Shown: positions 36,534 to 45,222, numbered from the stretch's first letter. The stretch is DNA of 64,000 bases from JAKAGZ01 sp963783855 (GCA_963783855.1 CAWAPE010000007.1:62001-126000), one strand, 5' to 3'. Made by a program: numbers and translations. Notes: generated by a model from the sequence alone, not told the origin.

Positions 36534-36781
36534 TTGTCTCAAATTATTACAACTTCTCAAAATTAATCACAAAATGAATTTCCCCAAAATGTAAAATGCT
36601 TGAAAACAGCAGTTTTTCAAGCTAATTGAATTGCACTTCTCTGGTATGACTATTGTATAATTCATTGCAGAAAATAGAAATTAATAAAATAATTTTTAGC
36701 ACTTTTAAGCAGACAGTATTTTCGAACAACATATAAGAAAACTTTGTAATATCTTTAATATTCAAAGAATTTGCCTTAAAA

Positions 36782-36800
36782 TTGTAACGAATTGTTGCAA
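36782..36800 (+). promoter_or_regulatory. Candidate enhancer site for the sigma-54 activator
   Basis: An imperfect dyad TTGTAAC-GAATT-GTTGCAA, about 92 bp upstream of the -24 element. Dyads of this size and position are typical upstream activating sequences for Fis-type enhancer-binding proteins such as the one encoded next door. No experimental consensus for this activator exists, so this is inference. The 422-bp gap 36534-36955 also contains a GCTTGAAAA/TTTTCAAGC dyad at 36598-36622. Confidence 0.45.
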
Positions 36801-36817
36801 CTCACCCAAATTTACTT

Positions 36818-36855
36818 GGCGTTTTCGGTAATTATTACCGAAATACGCCCTTTTT
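36818..36855 (+). terminator. Intrinsic terminator after the transporter-kinase-activator operon
   Basis: A long stem: GGCGTTTTCGGTAAT (36818-36832) pairs with ATTACCGAAATACGCC (36834-36849) with a single bulged base, followed by CTTTTTATTTT. It probably ends the operon that began at 27632, although its position between the activator gene and the sigma-54 promoter also lets it serve as an insulator or binding site. Confidence 0.78.
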
Positions 36856-36891
36856 ATTTTAAAAATTACAATAAACACACCTTTTACCCCA

Positions 36892-36907
36892 TGGCATAGC
36901 TCTTGCA
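36892..36907 (+). promoter_or_regulatory. Sigma-54 (-24/-12) promoter of the repeat-protein gene
   Basis: TGGCATAGCTCTTGCA has the invariant GG (36893-36894) and GC (36905-36906) separated by exactly ten bases and matches the TGGCAC-N5-TTGCA consensus at nearly every position. Transcription should begin near 36918, leaving a leader of about 38 nt before the ATG at 36956. The adjacent gene encodes a sigma-54 activator. A weaker look-alike with GG-N10-GT is at 36642-36657. Confidence 0.88.
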
Positions 36908-36955
36908 ACTAATGACTTGCTTAAAAATATTTTCTATTTTCTTATAGGGTGAGTT

Positions 36956-37144
36956 ATGTGCCAAAAATTATTTTCTTCGGCATCTCTTTTCATTTTGGCT
37001 GTTTTATTTATTAGCGTGGCGGGAGTTGCTCAGACTCCATCTAACGTAGAAACAGCTTCGAGATTCCGCGCTTCTAATGAAGCTGCTTCATTGAATACTT
37101 CAAGAGCTACTGAAGTGAATAATCAATGTTGCCAGCGAAATTAA
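36956..37144 (+). CDS. Signal-peptide portion of the tandem-repeat secreted protein (frameshifted)
   Basis: A 62-codon ORF whose first 26 residues form a strong signal peptide (charged start, hydrophobic core FILAVLFISVAG, cleavage after VAQ). The rest is small and polar (ETASRFRASNEAASLNTSRATEVNN). It ends at TAA 37142 in a different frame from the adjacent repeat ORF. In the window 37119-37141 both frames are open: skipping one base near 37124 changes AATAAT-CAATGTT into EVNN-NVASEINASVFVNN and reads straight into the repeats. The two ORFs are therefore almost certainly one gene with a one-base shift, either real, programmed or an assembly error. Confidence 0.75.
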   Translation: MCQKLFSSASLFILAVLFISVAGVAQTPSNVETASRFRASNEAASLNTSRATEVNNQCCQRN

Positions 37145-37157
37145 TGCAAGTGTTTTT

Positions 37158-37808
37158 GTGAACAATTCTTCTTCACAGCTATCCGAATTAGGAACCCGCT
37201 ACGGCTGGTCAACATCTAATTCACAGCTATCCGAATTAGGAACCCGCTACGGCTGGTCAACATCTAGTTCACAGCTATCCGAATTAGGAACCCGCTACGG
37301 CTGGTCAACATCTAGTTCACAGCTATCCGAATTAGGAACCCGCTACGGCTGGTCAACATCTAGTTCACAGCTATCCGAATTAGGAACCCGCTACGGCTGG
37401 TCAACATCTAGTTCACAGCTATCCGAATTAGGAACCCGCTACGGCTGGTCAACATCTAGTTCACAGCTATCCGAATTAGGAACCCGCTACGGCTGGTCAA
37501 CATCTAATTCACAGCTATCCGAATTAGGAACCCGCTACGGCTGGTCAACATCTAATTCACAGCTATCCGAATTAGGAACCCGCTACGGCTGGTCAACATC
37601 TAATTCACAGCTATCCGAATTAGGAACCCGCTACGGCTGGTCAACATCTAATTCACAGCTATCCGAATTAGGAACCCGCTACGGCTGGTCAACATCTAAT
37701 TCACAGCTATCCGAATTAGGAACCCGCTACGGCTGGTCAACATCTAGTTCACAGCTATCCGAATTAGGAACCCGCTACGGCTGGTCAACATCTAGTTCAC
37801 AGTTATAA
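37158..37808 (+). CDS. Repeat domain of a secreted protein: 13 near-identical 16-residue repeats
   Basis: A 216-codon stretch consisting of 13 exact copies of SQLSELGTRYGWSTS plus one residue (Ser or Asn), and a final partial copy ending SSQL. The repeat ORF has no start codon of its own except GTG 37158; it belongs with the signal peptide ORF upstream. Of all six frames only this one is free of stop codons through the repeats, and the unit length (48 nt) is a multiple of three, both supporting coding function. The protein has no recognisable domain. It is driven by a sigma-54 promoter and closed by a terminator, so it is a monocistronic, highly regulated secreted product. Function is unknown; peptide precursor or surface polymer are the leading ideas. 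Confidence 0.8.
   Translation: MNNSSSQLSELGTRYGWSTSNSQLSELGTRYGWSTSSSQLSELGTRYGWSTSSSQLSELGTRYGWSTSSSQLSELGTRYGWSTSSSQLSELGTRYGWSTSSSQLSELGTRYGWSTSNSQLSELGTRYGWSTSNSQLSELGTRYGWSTSNSQLSELGTRYGWSTSNSQLSELGTRYGWSTSNSQLSELGTRYGWSTSSSQLSELGTRYGWSTSSSQL
37170..37805 (+). repeat. Tandem array of 13.25 copies of a 48-bp unit
   Basis: Every copy is identical at the nucleotide level apart from a single A/G difference in the codon joining units (AAT or AGT). The joining residues run S, N, then five S, then five N, then S and S, meaning the two variants occur in blocks, as expected from stepwise duplication of multi-unit segments. Unit codons are not degenerate-shuffled, so expansion or gene conversion must be recent. 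Copy number may also be mis-assembled. Confidence 0.95.
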
Positions 37809-37886
37809 TAATGAAATTGGTTGCTCATGTTAATAAAAGAAACATGAGAAAAATCGATATATTTAATTAAGAAATATTTGTAAATT

Positions 37887-37916
37887 AAAGTCTCGCTTAG
37901 GCGGGACTTTTTTATT
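37887..37916 (+). terminator. Intrinsic terminator of the repeat-protein gene
   Basis: AAAGTCTCGC (37887-37896) and GCGGGACTTT (37901-37910) form a 10-bp stem with one G-T pair around a TTAG loop, followed by TTTATT. It isolates the repeat gene from the zincin gene that begins at 37938. Confidence 0.88.
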
Positions 37917-37937
37917 ATTAATGATTTTTGTGAAAAA

Positions 37938-40913
37938 TTGAAGCCTCTTCTCCATAAAAAGAAATCAAATTTTACAATCCGATTTCCAATCTATTTTTTA
38001 TTCTTTTTTTTAGTTTTCTTTGTATCCAGAGCCTTTTCACAATCAGCTTGGTACGAAGCTGAAAGTAAACATTTTAAGGTAATTTACAGGCAAATTGACT
38101 CATCATTAGTGCCACAACTTTTAGCCTCCGGTGAGAATTCTCTTAATCATTTAATGAAGCTATTTAAATACACTCCCTCAGAAAAAATTGTTATCAACCC
38201 CTATGACGCATATGACTATGGCTTTTCATCAGCTTCGACAGTTCCTGAAAACTTCATAAGAATGGAAATTGAACCTTTTGAACCGGGGTATGAGAATATA
38301 CCTTATAATGAGAGATTTCAATGGGTGCTGAGCCACGAATTAGTACATGTGGTTGTAGATGATGATGCAAGTAAAGTTGAGCAGGTATTCAGATCGGTCT
38401 TTTCAAAAGTACAACCGGAAAAGACGCAACCTCTTTCAGTATTTTACAGCCTGTTGACTAGTTATAACCGGTACTCCCCAAGGTGGCACCAGGAAGGTAT
38501 TGCTGTTTTTATGGAAACCTGGTTAAGTGGTGGATTTGGGAGGTCACTTGGAAATTTTGATGAAATGTATTTTAGAACCATGGTTGAAGATAGTGCCGAT
38601 TTTCCAACCTATCTTTCGCTGGATACAAAGTATAGCAGTAAATCATTTTTACTTGAATCACTTTATTATTTGTATGGGACAAGATTTGCCTCTTACATTT
38701 CTATCAGATATGGTGCAGAAGATTTAATAAAATGGTACAAAGCTGATCCAGATGATTTTTATTCAGGGTTCCTTTCTAAATTTAAAAAAATATTTGGTAT
38801 CAGTTTATCAGAAGCATGGAATGACTTTATAGTTTATGAAAAGAATTTTCAGAAAAAAAATATAGAAAAAATAAAGTCGTTTCCACTAACTCCTTTAAGA
38901 TATTTAACTACTGAGCCGCTCGGATGGGTTACTGAACCGCACTTTGATGACTTGCATAACAAGATATATTTTGGAAGGCATCATCCTGATAAACTAGCCG
39001 GCATAATGAAATTAAGTCTTAATAATAAGCGAACCGAAGAAATTGGAACACTTCCTACACCAAGCCTGATAGGAGTTTCTTCTACTGCATTTGACGAAAA
39101 TAAAGGACTGTTTTTTTATACTACGAATAACAACCAGTTATTCAGGGATGTGTGGGTACTAAATGTGAAAACTGGAGGATCAAAGGAGCTATTTCCCGAT
39201 TTCCGGATAGGTGATTTAACTGTTTCACCACAGACACATGAATTGTGGGGCGTACGTCATTCTGATGGCAAAATGACACTTGTATATTCCCCATACCCAT
39301 ACACCAATATAGTGCCTGTTGTTGGCTTTGATATTGGCGATGAAATATTTGACCTATCCGTCAGCCCCAATGGTAAATTATTAGCAGCAGTATTACACAG
39401 GGCATCTGGGCAGCAGTCGTTAATAATGGTCGAACTGGAAGACTTGAAGAAAGGTGGTGCATTTCAATATAAAACAATAACCGAAAATGGCACACCTGAA
39501 AATCCCGCTTGGAATGCTGAAAATAGCATAATATACTGGAATGCATATACAAACGGTGTTTCTAATGTATATAGTATCAATTTGGCAACAAATCAATTAA
39601 CTGCGTTAAGCAACACAGTGAGGGGATTATTTCACCCTATTTATATTTCAGCTGACTCACTATTTGCCTTTGAATTTTCAGAAAAAGGATTTTTACCGGT
39701 TATGATCGAGAATGGACCAGCTATTCATTTACCTGCGACTAATTATCTTGGGCAGGAGGTAATAAAAAAGAATCCACAGGTTTTAAAGTGGGCATTAGAG
39801 CCGGCTAATAATTCAAAATATAAGTTAAATGCTTCAAACGAGAAAAGATATAATTCCCTTGGAAGTCTAAAAATTTTGACATTTATTCCAGTACTTACAG
39901 GTTTTCAGTCCCAGAAAGTTGTTGGCTTTTTTTCCAGAATTTCTGATCCTTTGATAGATAATGATATTACTTTAGAATTTGGTATTTCACCATTTATCAA
40001 AAATAGCATAGACCCGCGCCTTCATCTCAGGTTTAAATATGATTACAAAAAAAGATTTCAGCTAACTATAGATTATAATGCTTCTGATTTCTTTGATTTA
40101 TTTAATGAAAGAAAACGTGGGATGATAGGAACAAAGGTTACCCTCGCTAATACGCATTACTGGCTGTACGATAATCCACATAAAGTAATGCAAAAAACAG
40201 AAGTGGACTTTTATTCAGGTGTTAAATCAATTAATGATAACTTAATAAAGGTCTCACAACCGGACTTTTTTACAATATCAACCAATATTAATTCTAAAAA
40301 TTTAAGAAGAAGCATTGGTAGTGTTGATTATGAAAGCGGAAATGAATTTAATATTACAATAAATTCATTTACTTCAAACTATAAAAACCCCGAGATTGCC
40401 GGGGAAGCACATATTGAATGGGATAATTATTCAAGCTGGATAATTCCTCATAATATTTTTCATTTTAAAATTGGTGCAGGTTACAATAAGAAAAATGATA
40501 AACTTTTGCAGGCTCATTATTTTTTCGGAGGATTTGGTAACCGAGCTGTTGAAGATATTGAAGTTAAGCAATACCGCGATTTGTTTAGGTTTCCAGGTAT
40601 TCCGATTTATAGCTTAACCACGGATCAGTTTGCAAAAATATTAGTGGAAAATAATTTACCCCCCATTAGGATTGGTAATCTGGGGCTTGGCCAAAACTAT
40701 CTTAATTATATTGATATGTCATTGTATAGTTCTGCGCTGGTGACAAAAACTGATAGAATGCACCCTTGGGTAGATATTGGCGGACAGGTCAATTTTGTAT
40801 TTAAACATTGGTTTAATCTCGAGTCTACTTTATCTTTTGGAATAGCAAAAGCCTGGTATGAAGCTGGACACTCTTGGGAGTGGTTCTTATCATACAAAAT
40901 ATTGAAAAATTAA
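37938..40913 (+). CDS. Exported zincin-like metalloprotease with beta-propeller and outer-membrane barrel-like C-terminus
   Basis: A 991-residue exported protein. A signal peptide occupies residues 1-36 (hydrophobic FLFFFLVFFV, cleavage near FSQS). The peptidase MA-like domain has the zinc motif HELVH at 133-137 and the third-ligand motif WHQEGIAVF with E186, as in gluzincins. Residues about 310-610 resemble WD40/TolB-type propeller blades. The final 330 residues alternate polar and aromatic residues and end FLSYKILKN, as in outer-membrane barrels. Translation starts at TTG 37938; no ATG lies nearby in frame. It follows the repeat gene, making it a candidate processing or export partner. Confidence 0.75.
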   Translation: MKPLLHKKKSNFTIRFPIYFLFFFLVFFVSRAFSQSAWYEAESKHFKVIYRQIDSSLVPQLLASGENSLNHLMKLFKYTPSEKIVINPYDAYDYGFSSASTVPENFIRMEIEPFEPGYENIPYNERFQWVLSHELVHVVVDDDASKVEQVFRSVFSKVQPEKTQPLSVFYSLLTSYNRYSPRWHQEGIAVFMETWLSGGFGRSLGNFDEMYFRTMVEDSADFPTYLSLDTKYSSKSFLLESLYYLYGTRFASYISIRYGAEDLIKWYKADPDDFYSGFLSKFKKIFGISLSEAWNDFIVYEKNFQKKNIEKIKSFPLTPLRYLTTEPLGWVTEPHFDDLHNKIYFGRHHPDKLAGIMKLSLNNKRTEEIGTLPTPSLIGVSSTAFDENKGLFFYTTNNNQLFRDVWVLNVKTGGSKELFPDFRIGDLTVSPQTHELWGVRHSDGKMTLVYSPYPYTNIVPVVGFDIGDEIFDLSVSPNGKLLAAVLHRASGQQSLIMVELEDLKKGGAFQYKTITENGTPENPAWNAENSIIYWNAYTNGVSNVYSINLATNQLTALSNTVRGLFHPIYISADSLFAFEFSEKGFLPVMIENGPAIHLPATNYLGQEVIKKNPQVLKWALEPANNSKYKLNASNEKRYNSLGSLKILTFIPVLTGFQSQKVVGFFSRISDPLIDNDITLEFGISPFIKNSIDPRLHLRFKYDYKKRFQLTIDYNASDFFDLFNERKRGMIGTKVTLANTHYWLYDNPHKVMQKTEVDFYSGVKSINDNLIKVSQPDFFTISTNINSKNLRRSIGSVDYESGNEFNITINSFTSNYKNPEIAGEAHIEWDNYSSWIIPHNIFHFKIGAGYNKKNDKLLQAHYFFGGFGNRAVEDIEVKQYRDLFRFPGIPIYSLTTDQFAKILVENNLPPIRIGNLGLGQNYLNYIDMSLYSSALVTKTDRMHPWVDIGGQVNFVFKHWFNLESTLSFGIAKAWYEAGHSWEWFLSYKILKN

Positions 40914-41037
40914 TTATAGATTTGTACAGTAATAGATGAAATTAGCCTTTTATCGTTTATTTTGATGTTTTATTAACTATGCTTTGTCTACGTAGTAAAA
41001 ACTACTATATTTAAATACTCAAAAATGCTAAATATAA

Positions 41038-42270
41038 GTGCCAACAATAGTTAACATAATAGACAAATTATTACAGAGTTATTTTGGACCGGATCAAATT
41101 TCCGAGTACAAAAAAATGCTCACACTAAACTCTATTCCAAAGAAGCCATTTAAATCATCACTGAATAAGCCAACAAAGAACCAATTGGATTCGGAAATTG
41201 CTTCCTCTCAGAATTATCACACAAATGTGAATTTTTTAATAACTTTTGCAGAAACTAGGCTGGAAAATCAAAAGTTTATTGAATTGCAGCTCTCTCTTGG
41301 AGAAGTTTCGATCTCTCAAGGCGAGCTTGGGACAGCTTCTGAGATTTATAATCATGTTCTTAGTCTTATAAATAATGACCCCCAAAAGGAAAATATTACA
41401 GCATATTCTTTGCTTTCGTTAGGGGATATTGCAAGTAGGCAGGCAGAATGGGAAAAAAGTATTTCTTTCATAAATAAAGCAAATAAATTATTTGAGAAAC
41501 AAAAAGATTATAAGGGAAAATTCAGATGCGAAAATCTGCTTGGAACCATTGCTGGCGATAGGGGAGATCTAAAAAAAGCTAATAAGCATTTTGAAAAAAG
41601 TTTTGCTTATCTAAGTAAGAAAAAAGATGTTGCTCTTATTGGAATGCTGGAAATTAACCTTGGAATATTAAATAATATTCAGGGTGATTACGATAGCGCT
41701 TTTATGTATTACCAAAGAGCGTTGATAAAATTTGAGCAGCTGCAAGACTTCAGAAGAATTACTGAAGTAAGACATAACCTCGGCATGTTATTTACTGAAA
41801 AACAAGAATACCAAGCTGCGCTGGGGGAATTTGACTTGAGCATTTCTTCGTCCTTGAAAGCCGGGTATTTGCCGACGCTTGCACTTTCATATTTAAGTAA
41901 GGCCTTTATATATACACAACTTGAAGATTTTCCTCTTGCAAATGCTTTTGCAGACAAATCAATGGAGATTTGCTTTAAATTAAATGATAGGCTGTCAATT
42001 GCAGATATTTATAAGATAAAGGGGATAATTGGAAGAAAAATTAAGAACTTCAAAGGTGCAGAGAACTACCTTCTTTCTAGTCTCAGGATTAATGAAGAAC
42101 TTGAAAATATTCTAAATCAGGCAGAGACTTCATATGAACTTGGAGTGCTTTATATCGAATTGAATAAGAAAGACGAGGCTGAAAAACATTTGAAATTTGC
42201 ACTCAATTATTATAGAAAGCAAAAAGCACCCCAAATGGTTAATAAAATTCAGTCTTTGATGTCAAAATAG
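41038..42270 (+). CDS. TPR-repeat protein
   Basis: A 410-residue cytoplasmic protein with no signal peptide, largely made of tetratricopeptide-like repeats from residue about 65 to the end (for example AWEKSISFINKANKLFEKQKDYKG and NIQGDYDSAFMYYQRALIKFEQLQD). It starts at GTG 41038. The repeats resemble those in the C-terminal half of the kinase protein at 31571, so it may compete for or scaffold the same partners. It lies between the zincin gene and two histidine kinases and likely belongs to the same signalling locus. Confidence 0.8.
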   Translation: MPTIVNIIDKLLQSYFGPDQISEYKKMLTLNSIPKKPFKSSLNKPTKNQLDSEIASSQNYHTNVNFLITFAETRLENQKFIELQLSLGEVSISQGELGTASEIYNHVLSLINNDPQKENITAYSLLSLGDIASRQAEWEKSISFINKANKLFEKQKDYKGKFRCENLLGTIAGDRGDLKKANKHFEKSFAYLSKKKDVALIGMLEINLGILNNIQGDYDSAFMYYQRALIKFEQLQDFRRITEVRHNLGMLFTEKQEYQAALGEFDLSISSSLKAGYLPTLALSYLSKAFIYTQLEDFPLANAFADKSMEICFKLNDRLSIADIYKIKGIIGRKIKNFKGAENYLLSSLRINEELENILNQAETSYELGVLYIELNKKDEAEKHLKFALNYYRKQKAPQMVNKIQSLMSK

Positions 42271-42394
42271 ACATTTATTCTTGCTCTTATATCTAGTTTT
42301 AGACCTACTTGCCATCTAACCATAAGGTTTTTAATTTAGTTTGAATACCTTATATTAATTCAGTTAAAACTCACTATTATTAAATTTCACTAAA

Positions 42395-43702
42395 ATGAAA
42401 TTTTCAGAATTTAAGAAAAAAATAGACAACGAAGATAAGACTTCCTTTATTAAAGGAGAATCTTCTGAAAAGCTCAAAAATCTGGAAGTTATTCTGAGTG
42501 TTGTTGATAAAATCAATAAAACACTACAGCTTGATGATATCCTTGATTTAGTAGTAAAAAATGCTATTTCCATTACAGGCTCTGAGCGGGGATTTATCGT
42601 ACTTAAGAATTCTAAGGGAAAGCTGGAATTTAAACTTGGACTTAATTCCGAGGGTGAAAATTTAGCTGAAGGAATGTTCAATATAAGTACTTCTGTAGTG
42701 CGTGAAGTATTTGATTCCGGTCAATCTAAGTTTATTGAAGGTGCCCAGAGCGATACAAATTATGATCCCAGTAAAAGTATTTTAAGACTTGAACTTCAAA
42801 CTATTTTATGCTCCTGCCTGATTACTGATGATAAGAAAATTGGTGTCATTTATGTGGATAGCAAACATCTTCACAAAATTAAATTAAAAGAAATTACAGA
42901 TACTTTTGAAATACTGGCAGGACAGGCAGCAACAGCTATCAGGAATGCACAATTATATGCAGGGCAACAGGAAGCATACAACGCATTAAATGAAGCCAAC
43001 ATTCAACTTATCCAGGCTGAAAGAAAAACATTAAAATCCAGTCTAGATTCAGAAATCGGGCAATCATTGCAAGGACTTGTTCATCTTGCATTACTGGAAA
43101 CGGAATCCCTAATGAGAACAATCGAAAAAACTCAAAAGGAACTGGAATCAAAAAAAGCATTTTCAGATTCAATATTTTTTGACAGGCTTAAGTTAAAATC
43201 AAAAGTTGCAATTGATAGCATCAGGAACATTCAAAAATATGCCCAGGTTCTTTCAGAAACGGCTGTAACAACTTTGAATAAAGATAGCGCAGATTTAAAC
43301 AGAACTATTCAGTCAGTAATTAAATATATAGCGCCGATGAAAAAATTCAGCAAGATTGTTTTCAAAACTGAATTTAATACAATCCCGCTTTGCAAATATG
43401 ATTCTGAACAAATTCAGCACGTATTAGTTCACCTGTTTACAAATTCAGCCGATGCAAAACCTGATGCTGAAATAGTTGTTAAAAGTTTTCAGGACGAAGG
43501 TGTGAATTCCGTAATAGTTGAAGATAATGGCCCGGGATTCCCCCCTGAAATGACGAGCTTTTTTTCACAAATATTGTCCACAGATAAAAGCAGCTATGGA
43601 CTTTTCCTTTGCAAAAGTATAATTGACAGGCATAATGGGAAAATAAAAGTCTTAAATAAAGAAAAAGGTGCCTCTATTCAATTTTCATTACCACTTAATT
43701 AA
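42395..43702 (+). CDS. GAF-domain histidine kinase
   Basis: A 435-residue soluble sensor kinase. A GAF domain spans roughly residues 25-190 (NAISITGSERGFIVLKNSKG, then GVIYVDSKHLHK). The C-terminal HATPase domain has the N box LVHLFTNSADAKPD, G1 box EDNGPGFP and a weakened G2 box SSYGLFLCKSIIDRHNGK. The dimerisation helix has no standard SHELRTPL box; the only candidate is in LQGLVHLALLE, so autophosphorylation is uncertain. The GAF-HK layout equals the C-terminal half of Hstk-type proteins in which a Ser/Thr kinase, ATPase, GAF and HK are fused; here the kinase half is the separate gene at 31571. It runs 2 bp before the next HK. Confidence 0.85.
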   Translation: MKFSEFKKKIDNEDKTSFIKGESSEKLKNLEVILSVVDKINKTLQLDDILDLVVKNAISITGSERGFIVLKNSKGKLEFKLGLNSEGENLAEGMFNISTSVVREVFDSGQSKFIEGAQSDTNYDPSKSILRLELQTILCSCLITDDKKIGVIYVDSKHLHKIKLKEITDTFEILAGQAATAIRNAQLYAGQQEAYNALNEANIQLIQAERKTLKSSLDSEIGQSLQGLVHLALLETESLMRTIEKTQKELESKKAFSDSIFFDRLKLKSKVAIDSIRNIQKYAQVLSETAVTTLNKDSADLNRTIQSVIKYIAPMKKFSKIVFKTEFNTIPLCKYDSEQIQHVLVHLFTNSADAKPDAEIVVKSFQDEGVNSVIVEDNGPGFPPEMTSFFSQILSTDKSSYGLFLCKSIIDRHNGKIKVLNKEKGASIQFSLPLN

Positions 43703-43704
43703 AC

Positions 43705-45222
43705 ATGAGCGAAACTCCCGACAAATATTTTAGAAAATTTTATGAATCAATTTATTTCCCGATAAAGGTAATAGATGAAAGCGGTAAAATTGTCTATTTA
43801 AACCAGGCATTTAACCTGCAGTGGGAGTATTCCTTATCCGAATTGATTGAGTATTCAGTTTTTACAGATATTGAACTTAAGAGAAATGGTATAGCTGAAC
43901 TAATTAAAAAAATATTTAAGACAAAAGAATCTAAATTTGTTGAAAATTACTCTGACTACTTGCTGCGGTCTAAAAATATAACAGTCCCTATTTTCAGGAC
44001 AAAGTTATTTCACATTTCACTTGAAGATACAAATTACATCGCATTTCTGCATGAAGATCAAACTGAAATTTATCTTGCTGAAGAAGAGGTGAAGAAAGCA
44101 AGAGATGCCAATAAAGAAGCTGAAAGATTAAAAAATACATTCCTTAATGTTCTCTCTCATGAACTTAGAACACCGTTAAATATTATTTTGGGTTATTCTT
44201 CCCTTATTCGGGAAAGTATGAAAGACAAGCTTGAAGACGAGGATAAAATTTATCTTGATAATCTTCACAGCGGAAGTGAGAGACTTTTCAGAAGTATAAC
44301 ACAGATGCTGGAATTTGCTCAGCTTGAAGCAGGCACTTACAATATGAATATTGAGACTGCAAATCTGGTTTCAATACTCAGAAATTCTATTGATACAATA
44401 AGAAAAGATGCAGATGCGAAGAAATTAGATATCAAAGCTCAATTTAATGAAGATAAAATTTATGTAGATGTTGATGTACAGTGTATTGAAAATACTATCA
44501 ACAATCTTTTAAATAATGCTGTGAAGTTTACTAGACAGGGATTTATTGAAATTGAAACTAATTTAATTGAAGATAAAGATTTGGTGTTGTGTAAGATAAA
44601 AGATTCGGGAGTAGGAATATCCACAGAATATTTGGACCATTTATTCAGACCATTTAGCCAGGAAGATCTGAATATCGGGAGAAATTATGAAGGAAATGGT
44701 CTCGGCCTAGCTCTTTCAAAAAGATTTGTGGAAAAAATGGGCGGCGCTTTATTAGTTGATAGTATTAAAGGTGTGGGCTCAACATTTACTTTCACACTTC
44801 CGCTTTCGCAAAATTCATCATTAAAAGGGAATCAAATTGAAACCTTCCCCGCAAGCTCTCAGGGGAAAATATTGATGCTTGATGATTCTGGTGAATCGCA
44901 CGAATTAATAATCGCATTTCTGAAAAAATCACACTTAATTGAGGTTTATAATTTCAGAGACTTTAAACTTGAATTTTTGCACAAAGAACATTTTTCTGTA
45001 ATTATGTTTGATGTTAATCCCAATCGGTGGGAACAAAGCATGATAATTTGCAGAGACATTAAAAGAATAGACCCGTTCAAACGACCGATTATTATTCTTT
45101 CAAGTGAATTTATGGAAGGTAAAATTAATGATTTTTATGAGGCAGGGGCAAGCAAGTTTCTTGTTAAACCATTTTCAAAATATGAGCTGGTAAAAGCTCT
45201 CCAGGATGTAGTGCCCGGATAA
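43705..45222 (+). CDS. PAS histidine kinase with C-terminal receiver-like domain
   Basis: A 505-residue soluble hybrid kinase. An N-terminal PAS domain (residues about 5-125) is followed by a HisKA helix with the phospho-accepting H152 in FLNVLSHELRTPLN, an HATPase domain with N box NTINNLLNNAVKF, G1 box KDSGVGIS and G2 box NGLGLALSKRF, and a receiver-like domain from about residue 385 (acidic pair in LMLDDSGE, acceptor-position aspartate in VIMFDVN, lysine in FLVKPF). No transmembrane helix is present, so signals come from the cytoplasm. It begins 2 bp after the GAF kinase and is the last gene of the signalling cluster. Confidence 0.9.
   Translation: MSETPDKYFRKFYESIYFPIKVIDESGKIVYLNQAFNLQWEYSLSELIEYSVFTDIELKRNGIAELIKKIFKTKESKFVENYSDYLLRSKNITVPIFRTKLFHISLEDTNYIAFLHEDQTEIYLAEEEVKKARDANKEAERLKNTFLNVLSHELRTPLNIILGYSSLIRESMKDKLEDEDKIYLDNLHSGSERLFRSITQMLEFAQLEAGTYNMNIETANLVSILRNSIDTIRKDADAKKLDIKAQFNEDKIYVDVDVQCIENTINNLLNNAVKFTRQGFIEIETNLIEDKDLVLCKIKDSGVGISTEYLDHLFRPFSQEDLNIGRNYEGNGLGLALSKRFVEKMGGALLVDSIKGVGSTFTFTLPLSQNSSLKGNQIETFPASSQGKILMLDDSGESHELIIAFLKKSHLIEVYNFRDFKLEFLHKEHFSVIMFDVNPNRWEQSMIICRDIKRIDPFKRPIIILSSEFMEGKINDFYEAGASKFLVKPFSKYELVKALQDVVPG

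Noticed and set aside
36642..36657. Second sigma-54 promoter
   Set aside because: It has GG-N10-GT rather than GG-N10-GC, and the strong terminator at 36818 lies between it and the repeat gene. Noted only as a weak look-alike.
37170..37805. CRISPR-like array of 48-bp repeats
   Set aside because: There are no unique spacers between units, the unit is a multiple of three, only one reading frame is open, and no cas genes are present. It is a coding tandem repeat.
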